Shown: in pieces, positions 46,901 through 58,900 of the stretch
How the letters are laid out: each line of letters starts with the position of its first letter
Numbering within the stretch: position 1 is the stretch's first letter
NCBI GenBank assembly: GCA_009760855.2
Contig: WPIO01000115.1
Coordinates: forward strand, 542,501 to 606,500
Direction of reading: 5' to 3'
Length of the DNA: 64,000 nucleotides
DNA from: Cristatella mucedo
Taxonomy: Eukaryota; Bryozoa; Phylactolaemata; Cristatellidae
Translations under genes and position numbers: made by a program
Notes under the pieces: generated by a model
Told to the model about the DNA's origin: nothing
Database searches by the model: none
What the model saw: only the letters and a program-made list of their open reading frames with translations

Positions 46901-49900
46901 CTTTTGCACTTGGTATGTGCTCCACTTAAGAATTACACAGGCCACAAGCCTTGTCACCCTTGTGTAGAAAAGTATCATAATGAATATTCGCACAATGCCG
47001 GTAGCTTGCATTCCCTGCTGCTATCGTGATGTTGGTCATATGGACGAAAATTGTCCTTGCCATCCTGCCTCACTCACTACCTGTTGATGCAATGTATCTC
47101 TGCCTGTAAACTCCACAAAGCCACAAAGACTTTGTGGGTGTTACGCAGGAGAGTCTTGTACAGCACACTGACAGCCTAAGCGGCTTTCGGTACACATTCG
47201 GTAGCCAGCAGACTTAATCTCACGCAACAAAGAGAAAGTGAAAAGCATTGCAGAGTCAGGTGAGCAGTTGAGGTAGTGAGTGACTTGGAAGTAGCAGCTC
47301 AGGACCGCTGATAAGGATGAGCCATAGTCGGCAGCAGGGAAGTAGTTGTCGTTACCTAAGAATTGTGGAAGCGAGTTCCACAGTCTAGGACCTGCAGAAC
47401 TTCTGTTGCCAACGGTCTTTAAGTGGAATAATGGACCAGCTAATTTATTGTTCATGCAGGACCTGAGGGTATGAGGAGGCTGAAGCTGGTGCAGCAGTTC
47501 AGGTAGGTATGGAGGAGCCAAGCCGTGGCGGGCCTTGTGGGTCAGCATAAGAACTTTGCTCTGTATCCATTTATCAACCGGCAGCTATCCTAGCTCTTTT
47601 AGCAAAGGAGACACGTGCTCAAACCTCTGGGCCTTGAAGAATAGCCTCGCAGCCATATTCATAGCCAGCTGCAGTGGCCTAATGGCTTTTTTTGGTAGCC
47701 CAGCCAAAAGGAATTAAAATAATCTAGCCGAGACAGAACTAAGGACTTTGCAAGCCACCGTGGAAGACAGTTCCCAATCTTAGACAAGGGTTAGACGTGA
47801 TGGCTAGCTGTGGAAGCAGTCTTCTCAATGAAGCTTTCAAAATTTAGGCAGCTGTCGAAGGTGTCACCTAAATTCCAAGCAGATGGTGATAGACGAGCAG
47901 ATGGTGATGGATGCAATACAGCATCACCTATGAGAAGAGCAAAGCCTTCTAGTCCAGCCGCAAGCTTAGGGTGTCCTATGAGTAGTAGTTCAGTTTTATC
48001 GTCGTTTAGTTTAAGGAGACTTGCTGACAGTCAGGATTGAATGTCTGCAAGGCAAACATTCAGTTTACCAGTGGCTGCCTACCAGGCTTCCTTGTGCCTG
48101 CTGTCCCAGCCCCACCCTCATGAATGCTTGCACCGGTATTGTTCACACAGTCGAGCCCTGCTTGACATGCTGCTTCTGCGGTAGGGCTGTCATGTTCTTT
48201 CAAGTTGTCGATACAAGGTGAGCCGTAATGGCTCACTAGGTAAGGCGGTTGCTTTTCACGACCTCGGCCCCGAGGTCGTGGGTTCGAATCCTGCCGTGGG
48301 CGATCCTTTATCGCCACTGCAAGCAGTGGTGATAGCCGTAAAGGCTCTTCTGTCGCTATACAAAAAGTCTGTTAAATCAGATACAGAATGGATAGCTGTT
48401 GTGGTTACTTTCCAGATGGTCAAGAAGCCACCAGCACCCCTATTTTAGGTTCATTTGAAGCATTTTTGTTTGGTCACCTATTTAGTTTTAGGTTTTGACT
48501 GTTTAGTGTGAGAGACAGTGTGCTGATATCATGACTTGGCTGGTAGTCTTACAAACTGAATCGTTGGGGTGGGGAGGCTAAATGTGAGAGTTAAACAGCT
48601 GGCTCTGCCTGGACTTCGACCTTTGTCCAGGCTGTTCACTCATTGCTGGATTGCTAGGCGAACCCTCATTCCTGCCGTGTTCTTCACCTTTTCTGCCAGC
48701 CAGCTAAAACTGGAGCTTTTTTTTTGGAGGTGCAGAATGTGTGGCTTACAGTTACCTGCCGTGCCCAGACAGTTTGACACTGCTTGGGACACTCGAGGAG
48801 CTCGAAGACCTCTGGAGTGAGAGTGCCTTCAGGGCACCTGGTGGTGCACCAGCCATGCATTACCATCCTGCTGCCCCATTAGCCATCCTGCAATTTAGCT
48901 TCCCAATACCTCTCCTGACAGTGACGGCTGAGCCATTGGCTGGCCACTTGGATATTTGGCATATCCTTTAACCCTGCAATGTGCAGGAAAGTCTGCAGCA
49001 CCTGGTGTAGTGCCGATGTGAGGCCTCTCCTGCTCGTTGCCTGATCTCGTAAAGTGTCGATCCTGTGTTCTCCACTAGTTTTCCCTACGGCTTCAGTGCA
49101 TTCTTTCAGGTCCGCTGCACTTGCGGTGTCAGTACAAGGTGGTGGGCTCCTTTTAATTCCTACCTAAATAGTACCAGGTTTTGAGAATGGCAGCTGTTGC
49201 ATGAATGCAATGGTTGCACTGCTGTCAATCCGTGCTGTTAGCTCTGCAAGTGTGATTGGATGAAGGAGGGAGAGTGGTTTAGGTAGTCTTCAGTACTTCT
49301 TGTTCTGTCAGTGTCTGGTTCTGAGTCTACCGGTCATACTCTTGCCACTGCTTGTTTATAGTCCCATCGCTTTGCTCGAGGCTGACTCATTTAATGCACT
49401 CTTTTAACCGAGCTACAGTTCTCTAGGCAAAGTATATATCGCCCAATCTGGACAGTTCGGGCTCAATGAATTTATTTTGGACAGTTGGGAAGAGAAATGA
49501 AAATACATGCCAATCTAATGATTTAAAGCTGACTGTCGAGCCCAGGTATCTGGAAAGTCTGGTGTGAGAGGTCAAAATCAGGATGTTGAAACACACCTAC
49601 GATGCTGATTAGGTTAGGGCACGAGTGTTGAGTAAACGCGTAAAATGCCTTGAGGATCAAGTGGATGAGATGGAAATCAGACGGCTGCAGCCTTTCATTA
49701 GTTTGTTGGCTTGGATGAATGCTACCTAGCACAAGTTGTTTAGCTTGGAGCAGGTGAAGAGGGGTCATAGTGTGCCTCTGAGCTCACATCAATGTGGCAT
49801 AGCCAAACCACTATAGGAAATCAGTAAAGATGGCAAGCGATGTTTTGCCCAGGTTTCTGCCGAAAGGGTTTCTTGTAGCAATTGCTTGGTGAAGGGTAAC

Positions 49901-52900
49901 CAACCTATTTGCCTAATGGCCTCAAATGGGTTAAGAAACAATAACTTTGTTAGTCTAAAGGGCTTTACGTGCATCTTACCTTTCTGGTAAACCTCATACT
50001 GTGGCTGCTGTATGTTGACCTCAGCTGTAAGTTACTGATGCTGTAATTGCAATCTAGTGGTACTGCATTAGTCCCAATATAAAAAAAATATGATTCATTT
50101 GTATAGCGCCCTAAGAAAACTTAATCTCTATTCAGGCGCTTCACATATGCCACTGGGCTCTATAGCCCACGACCACAGACAGACCTTGGTCGGGGCGAGC
50201 ACCTTGACCATTGGGGCAAACCAGCTCAGAAAGCTTCAAGTTGTGTTTGCTAATATTTTGTTGCATTCTATAATGCTGCTGTGGCACCCCAGGTTACCAT
50301 AGTGCAAGGTGTCAAAGGCTGAGTGGTTTTGATCAACATGAACTTTCTTACAACTTCCAATTTTTTGCAGCTGCATGGATTCTGAGCCCATGGCGTCCTA
50401 TAATGATGCCGTCAGTGGATCTAGCCAAGCATCGGCTAGTAAAAAAATCAAGCTGGACCTGCCATCATCGGTCCAACGGTACCATTCGCATCCTCAGGTG
50501 ATGCAGCATCAGCCTCTGCCGATGCATCAGCAGCAGTCCAGTCAGCTCATACATCGCCCGGCATCCATGCGTGAGCAGCCTGTGGTGCCCAGCTGGGCAC
50601 AGCCACTTACCATTGATACCACGAGTGGCGGTACCAGCAGTAGTAATGGGGGTGGTATTGCTGGCTCGGAGGATGTGGATGTTCATGTGAAAGAGGTAAA
50701 AACTGACTTTAATTACTGTGTGACCAACTGTGTACACGCTGTTTCTGTTACAATCAAATGAGCCCAGCACGACAGACCCATGATCGAATACTACAGCTAA
50801 ATGATGAGCCCACGTTATAGCAGCAATAGCCATCGGGCGACCTACTTTTTTTATAGCTCATAATGGGAGTAGACAGGCAAGGGCGTTCGTAATGTCTATC
50901 CAATTAGGCTTCTTTTTAAAACATTGACTTGCTAAGCAGGTCATGGTCACTTGATTTTGTGCATGTAGAGAACGTACCATATTGCATTGTGACTAGACCC
51001 TACTTACTACTGAAAGGCTGCATTTTCATGAGTCTTACTTTTGGCATTAATAGCCTGTAATGTTCGTCAGCATAAATCCTAAGCTATCGCCCCTAATGAT
51101 GCATAGCGTTGGTTGGACTGGCATTATAGTTTCTAGGATGGTGTCCTGATCTTATGACAAAGCATGACGACACTGCATGATTTGTTAGTGTGAATGCTTG
51201 TTCTTGTTGGCAAAGGCTAGCAGTAATCTTGGCTTGTCACCGTATTAGAATAGATGCAATATAGATTCACATGTTCATGCTGAGCAAAGCTGCATCACAC
51301 CGTCCAACTTTCTATGAGAATTGATACAGCTAGTAGGATCTTCTAAGGTATGAAACCAAATGTAACAAACTTTATACAAAGGAATAATGCTAAAACTAAC
51401 TCAATAGATATACTTAAACTAGTGCAGCTCTGGAACTATAACGCCTACTTCTCAGTGTGGACTCAACCACCATGTCCGAGGAGACTTTTAGGTCACTTCT
51501 TTCTTTGGCTCCAGTCTCTGTCTCTCAGATCTACTCCCCCACCAGGCCAAGCATCGTACCAACCACTTTTCGGAATCCAATAGTTTACCAATACCTTGTA
51601 CAAACCTCAAATCCTTAAGAGACAGTGCATTTAGTTTGTATGGTTCCAAGGCCCGGTACTCATGCTCGACTTGAATCACGACATACCCTGACTTGACCAC
51701 ATTTAAAAAGAAATTAAACACCTGTTTAGGACAGCATTTAGTGAGTCCCTGCGATTCGTCCTTTATGTGGTTATGCGTGCTGACACCGTGCATGCTGCCA
51801 CTAACCACATTTGCATGCTAACCCTGTGCATGTCACCCCTAACCATGCTATTCATGCAGTTTATCAAGCACGATATTACTCACGATTCAATCGCGTTTCC
51901 ATGTGCAGCAAATGTAAAGCACCTAGAAAGAGATTGAGTTCTCTGAGGGGGCTTTATCAAGTGCATTATTATTATTATTATTATTACATAAAGTTCTGCC
52001 TGCTTTGATCTCCCTTCTACCGTTCCTATCAAAGACACTGGAACGAGTCGTAGCAGACCAGATTCACTCATATATTGAAACTTCAAATCTTGCTAGTAAG
52101 TTTCAGTCTAGTTTTAGAGCTAATCACTCCATCGAGTTGGCATTGCTTCGGGTGTATACCGACCTACTTAGGAATGCAAACCTTGGTAAAGTATATATAC
52201 TTTTTAATAATAATAATAGTAATATGCTATGTATGTGGAGGGTCCAATAGGTGCTTACAGCTTGTGCAAAACTTTGCAGCTAGGCTTGTCTGTCGTGAGC
52301 GTCGCAAGTTGCGCATCATCACACCACTTCTTGCCGACCTGCACTGGCTCGAAGTCAAGCAATGAATGCATCGACTTTATGGTTCTGGCACTCACTTTTA
52401 GGTCTCTTCATTCTTCGGCTCCAGCCTACTTATCAGATCTATTCCCATCACCAGGCTCAGCATCGTAGCACTTGCTTTTTGGAATCTAATTTTTTACCCA
52501 TAAGTCATGCGAACTCATATCCTTTAGAGACCATGCCTTTAGTTCGTATGCTCCCAAAGTCTGCAACTCACTTCCGACTTGCATCACGACATACCCTGAC
52601 TTGACCACATTTAAAAAGAAACTAAAAGTGCATCAATTTGTCACAACATTTACTGGCCCCTGTGATTCGACTTGTACCTGCTTATGCTGACACTACGCAT
52701 GCTGCCATTAACCATAATTGCTTGCTGAGCATGTCATCCCTAAGCATGTTGTTTGTTGAGAATGCTACCACCAACCTTTCGATCCTGCTTGCTTTACAGC
52801 AATTGTAAAGTGCCTAGAAAGAGATTGAGGTCTGTAAGGGCGCTATATCATATGTATTATTGAAATCAACAGCATAGCGGAAAAACATTAAACACCATTG

Positions 52901-55900
52901 GCAGCATGCTTAGGCCCATTGCTTTAATTTAACCTATCAGTCTTTAAGGCTACTAAGCTCTGTAGGACTTAGTAGGTGTATAGCTCACTCAAGCCTAAAT
53001 GGCTTTCAGTACTGCTTTGTTTGAAAAGAAATATATCAAAGTCTCACTGGACTCACTGAACCGTTCTTAAGTAGTATTCTATAAGCATCTTGCTTCAGGA
53101 TTCTACGTAACTGCTACAGAAGAAGCCCCAGGTTGTGGCGTATTTGTCGCCAAATTTCAACTTTGTATCAATGCATTTTCTCTGAAACTTTCATGGAGCA
53201 ACGAGCGAATTCACTCTAATAGCCCATTTAATTTTGCTACAGCTTTCGTGGGTCCGACGTGCTTTTGCCCTAGCTCACTCCAAACGGGCCACTTTTTGTG
53301 TGAAGGACAGAAGTAATTTTTTTGCATTCCGAACGAACATGCCTTGTGCATCTAGTCGACACTTAATCTTATCCCTACCAATTAGGTAGCAGCCTGAAGG
53401 CTTTGAGCATGAACCTGTCGAACTGGTTTGACCCAGTGGTTAAGGTGCTTGTCCGACAGAGGTCAAGATAAATGATTGTATTGGATAGCCAAGGTCGTCG
53501 GCTAGAGCTGTGTGGCATATGTGATGCACCAGAATAGAGATTTAAGTTCTCTTAGGGTACTATACAAATGAGTTATATTGTTATATTAACCCACTCAAAA
53601 GTGCAATGATGCCTAAAGCTTCAATGTTGTCATTTAGACCCCCATAAGTCTAGTTGGAGGGTCCTTAAAGCCCAGGAGGTAAGGAGCTTGTTCTTCACCA
53701 CCATGGGTTCGAATCCTGGATTGGGCGATCCCCTTAACTGCCCTATGCAATCAGTGGTTATAGACATTAAGGCTCTTCTGCCACTAATCAAATGAAACTG
53801 TTAAATCAGCTGGGGTGGCTAGATCTCTTTGCATTATCGATGATAGTGGTCGAAGCTAAATTCTTTAGGTTGTACCTCATTGAAGTTTCGACAATTCGAA
53901 ATTGTGTAGCATTTGTAACATCACCAAGTCCTGTTTGATGCGAGGCCCACATTTGTTCCAGTTTATAGTCTCAGGCATGCCTAGTTGGCAATAGCTTGAG
54001 GCCAGGAAGTTAGCACAGCTGGTGCACTGCTGGTGTTATTAAACTGGGCATGTCTAAGTACCTTGCGTAGCATACTACTAATAAACTAGAGGTTTCTGAT
54101 ACTAGTGCGCTAGAGTGTATTTCAGCATATCCTTTATATTTTGCACAAACGTTTTATTTATGCATATTCTTACCTGTGCAGTGTCGGTGCATAATTTTAA
54201 GCTAGTAGCTTTGTTCTGAGCCCACCAAATTGCTGAGGCACCAGTGTCTGCTGACTTGTTGTTATAATAGGAGCCGGGCTATCACCCAAAAATTGAAGCA
54301 ATCTCTCCGACACTACCTTCATCTTCCGAAGATACCAAAGCCGAGCTCGTACAGTCAATTGGACGAATGGATAGGGAGATTGGAAAGGTTGAAAGTCAGA
54401 TTGCACAGCTTAAGAAAAAGCAGGTAAATATTTTACCATTCCATGGTCTGCGGTTCCGAGGCAGCAGGGCTATTCCCAAAAAGCATGTCTTGTTGTGGGT
54501 GAGCAGTATACTTCTACCTAACTAGTTGGGCACTAGTTAGGTAGAAGTATACTGATCACCCACAACAAGTTGAGTTCATCCTGATCAACATGCTTCCCCA
54601 GCTAGGTCACAGAGATGTTTTTTATGAGTCATGAGATTAATTGCCATATACGAAGCAGTCGTCCGATGCATTGCAAAGTTCGATTTAGTTGGTCAACCTG
54701 CTTGTTGGTCTGGGTGTAAGCTGTGATGGCACACTAGCCGGTTGCTCTTCATGACCTTGGTCTCAAGGTCGTAGTTTCGAATCATGCGGTTGGCTATTCT
54801 TTATTGTCTCTGCAAGCGGTGGTGATAAGTCTGTTCTGCTGCCACTAAAGAAGAGGCTCTTTAATCAGCAAGTATTTATTTATTCGAATGTTAGTATCGT
54901 GCTGCATACACCATTATGGATGTGGCAGTGGCTTCTGCTACTGGAATCAATTCATGGCCATTGCTTTTTACTAATCATGGTTACTGTTCGCATTCAAGAG
55001 AATGCTTATTTGGGGCTATTTTTATAATTGCAGTGTCTTGCAGTCAACTAACCGTGTAAGAAACTCCTATGACATGTTCCTTATTTTTTAAGAGCGGTAG
55101 CTGCAGCCTGATATACAGACGAGTCAAGACTGCAAGCATTTTCTCAATTTCCGTGCTTTCGAATGGCTCGGGTGAAATATTATTATAATGCATCTTTCTT
55201 TTTTTAATAAATGATCAGACATGAGTTTGGTTATATGATCATGGTTTTACGCATTGAGTTGATTGAGCACGAGAGAGAGATACGAAGACCGATGAGAAGG
55301 ATCCACTGCTGCATTTACTCCCAGACATGTCTGAGCTTTTATTTTGTAAGGCATTCATTAGTAAGTACGGCTGCTGCCTTTGCAGGTATAGATGCCAAGT
55401 TAATTCAGCTGGTGACCGAAGCCGATGGCTAATTCCAGACTTTTGGTGCATACGAACTGAGAGCCCAATCACCAAATGTCGGCTAGCTGCCGAGAAGTGG
55501 GTGGTACTTGCGGGCATACAGCCGATGAGCAAGTGGGTTATTTTTGTAGGCACGAATGAATGAAGCTACTTGTAGGCCAAATAGAAGTTTTTTTTGTAAA
55601 GTCCATTCTATGCTTGTTAAGGAGCTCGTGAAACTCAGATAGGAGTCTGATGTGGCAGCTGCTGGTAGTCTTTGTCGACAGACCAAGCGAGTCACCAAAT
55701 AATGCACTAGTTAAAGACGATTAACGACACATGCCAGAAGTCCTGATACAAGGGAATTTCAGTAATCGAGATGTAGTATCACAAACTCGTGAACTTGTCT
55801 AGCTCTCATAGTCTTGGCCGGGCAAGCCCTGATTTTTGCAATGTCTCTTAGGTCAAAGTAGGCCAACTTGACTGCGGACGCAATGTGCTCATATGTATGT

Positions 55901-58900
55901 GCTCATGCAAGTCGTTGCTTATGGTCTGGATTAGCTTCACGTCAAAGGAGATTTGTTGTTAGATTGAACTTGTGGGGTTTGTTGACTTTAGCAGGCTACT
56001 TGTTCTTATTTTTTGTATTATATATTGACCCTGCATGGAATGAATCGATAAACCTGGGTTATGACTGATTCACGGTGGTGCCTAATGCCGATGTCCTAAT
56101 CTTGTGACTATACCTCTTTGTAGCAACAGTTGGAGGAAGAGGCTTCTATGCCTAACACAAAGGCAAAGGAAGAGATTCCGGACATCACTTTTTCCCAGTC
56201 AAAACCTTTAAGTGTTGCACAAATAGTGTACACCGAGAATAGGGTAAGACAACTGTGGTTGATCCATGTCTAGCTTTGCAGTTTTATTTGCTTGCTATTG
56301 CAACTTGGAGAAAGTCTGTGTTAGGTAGCTGCTATTTTATGCATGGCTCGGTGGACATGCTTTTGGGTGATAGTGGTGGACCAATTTCACTTACCTAACT
56401 TGATGGTGTACATTCTAAGTAGGGAGAGAGGAGTTTACCTCATTTTTGAGTCTTGGTATAAGACCACCCAGCATGCTGATCAGGACTTGTGAGTTGTGCC
56501 CAACCAAATCCACTGTTTTAGAATAAGGCACAGAGAGCCCACAACATCCTGTCCGGCCTTGGGCCAAAAGTGGATCTGCCGATATACAATTTGCCTTCGG
56601 ATGCACCTGCTTGTATTGCTGCCTGTGAGGGCTTTTTGAAATTTAAGAGCAAACTCATCGACATGTTTAGGGCACGGCATGTGGAGCGGCAACAGCAAGT
56701 ATGCATCAGCCTTCAAAGCTGCCGATTAGCAGGTGTTGTTATTGAATACCGCTAAATTTTTTCCCTACAAATTTGTAGGAGAAATACATGATCGATAAAT
56801 ATGCCGAGCTGACTCAAAGTTGGACCAAAAAGCTAGAGGCAAAGACAGCCAAGAAGAAGTACTTTATCTATTTCCTTTTCATTTCTTCTTAATATGGTGT
56901 TGTAGCATGCGCTTCCAAGTGTGCGCCCTACGAGCTCTTTAATCGTTGAAGGGCAAAGGAACAAAAGAATCGGGAGTACTTCGAAAAGATATTTCCAGAG
57001 CTGAAGAAGCAGAGAGACGACAAAGATCGGTTTCAAAGGTTGTATGTGAACTCCAAAGAGACGCTGCACTTAATAGAACCAGCCTGCATGAGTGCTTGGG
57101 ATCCCTATTTCACTACGACCTTGCTTCGTGCAGCTGTCGGCACTGTGCATTGTTCAGCTTGGCATGGTTTCTCTGATGCTGAGCTGGCTGACAGGCCCAC
57201 TGGTAAAGTTTATAGATAATTACCGAAGCTTTGCATTGTAGTCGAGTTGGGTCGCGGTCGGTGCTTGGTTACGCAAGAACTGAAGCAGAACTTGAACAGA
57301 TACTGGATAGTCTGCACGAGCAAGAGGTAATTTAAAAGAACCCACCCCAGTCATTCGCTGTACAATGGCCTGATCATGCTGCTTGATGTTGCTTGTATCC
57401 AGATGTGGTTGCCACCCTGTGTCGCACCTCGAAAAATTTGTTTGCGCTGCTCCATCGGTAAACTATATCCGGAAATCCAAGGATACCAGGTTCTAACCGG
57501 TAGTACTCAGTTGAGTTTTTCTTTTGCTCAGCAGCAGAATGTTTCGAGCTCCATATGAGTAAATCCAAAGTCTTTCCACTGGTGCTGATAAAAGGGAATT
57601 TGAAAAATGAAAATGAAGCTTTTGAAAAATGAAGTCACAATCATGCACCTCAATAAGTTTAGCACTTGTACCTCGTTCTACCAAGGTTAAACAAGTTATG
57701 ACAAGTTGCATATGATGCAGAGATAGGTAAATTTTTTATTCCCATACATGTTGCTTCCGGTTTACATTCGGGTCCGACAGGGTTTGCATAGTAATTTTTT
57801 CTTTTATGCAGAAGTCGTCAGAACTTACGATCCCATCATTAACATGTTTGTCCTTTCAAAGGCACCCTAAACAAACATTTGATTGTCAGACCAGTTTTAG
57901 TTATTTTCTTGACTCTCCCCCTTAATGTAGGTAAAATAAAAACGCTGGCTACCTTATGAATATCCTGCTATGGGCACAGTGCCCATACCCGAAAGTTGAC
58001 TGTCTTTAAGCGGTGCTATATTAGCTGGGTAGCCATGTTATATCACAAAGTCGGATTTCGGGCAAATTTTTCCAAACGAAGTTAAATTTGCCTAACAAGA
58101 GTCCTAATAGAAGTAGGGAGGTATTTTTAATACTAAAACCAAAGTAAACTAGCAACGTATGACGTCCATCCATGAAAAACCTGATAGCATGGCTGTTTTA
58201 TACTTGAAAAAATGAGGTATTGTTCAGACACCCGAAGCAGCAGGCAATTGTAGATCATCAAATTGCAGAATATGCCTGTTAACCCCTTACAGTCTCCGAT
58301 CGCTTTCGATTTACTTCAGGCGGGATGTTCTAGACATGGCAGTTTTGAATGCTCTACATATTTCTCTATGACTTGGAAATTTCAGTCACCAGAATTAGTA
58401 AACGACCCGAAGTTCAGTCTGTTCATGTTAATTTTGTGTATTCATATATTATAGTTATGGCTTGAAACTAAAAAGTTAGTTTGCCGTATATGTCTTTGCT
58501 GGTCCTGGTCACAAGATTGTTTTACATGGAGCCAAAGAGTGACCTGTATTGTGAGAGGTTTGGAAGTGATCAAAATGGCTGCGCACCATAGCATCGTCTT
58601 TTGTCATAACGTCAGCCTTTTTTTTTACCATGCCTAGTTTTTTGGTAATCATAGTTTAGGCCATCTTGAAATTTCACCGCTTATTCGGGAGAGGTCTAAT
58701 ATTTAAGGAATACAAGCAGAAAAATGCTTTTCGGTTCATTTACGAGTGAATTATCAAAACTTTACATTTCAAGTCAATGGTGCACTGCGACCTTTGGTTT
58801 TGCTAAAACTTGTCTGAAATTGCCAGTTACGGGGCACAGTAGAACAGATATTTAATCCATCTGCATAGCACCCTAAGAGAACGTAGATCTATTCAGGCAC

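Larger units (their letters stand above)
43151..50370 (+). other. Intron 3 (7.2 kb)
   Basis: Longest intron. Contains a LINE-B copy, a SINE-A and a SINE-B near its 3' end (listed separately). An imperfect ~34-bp tandem pair around 44644-44700 shares TAAAGGGCAG. The rest, 43.2-47.1 kb and 48.4-50.1 kb, shows no ORF with a recognisable domain. Confidence 0.75.
50696..54270 (+). other. Intron 4
   Basis: 3.6 kb with two LINE-A copies, one SINE-B and one SINE-A, all in plus orientation. 52940-53015 weakly resembles the LINE-B 3' end (AAGCCTAAATGGCTTTCAGT), but I do not call it. Confidence 0.75.
54424..56123 (+). other. Intron 5
   Basis: 1.7 kb containing an 81-bp hairpin, a SINE-A and a diverged LINE-A (listed separately). 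Confidence 0.75.

Noticed and set aside
50375-50761. Exon 4 read as a complete 128-codon gene
   Set aside because: The open frame continues past GAG|GTAAAA into intron. The exon joins exons 3 and 5 in phase and the intron part is not conserved.
52940-53015. Another LINE-B 3' fragment in intron 4
   Set aside because: Only one stretch (AAGCCTAAATGGCTTTCAGT) aligns by eye. Too weak to call.
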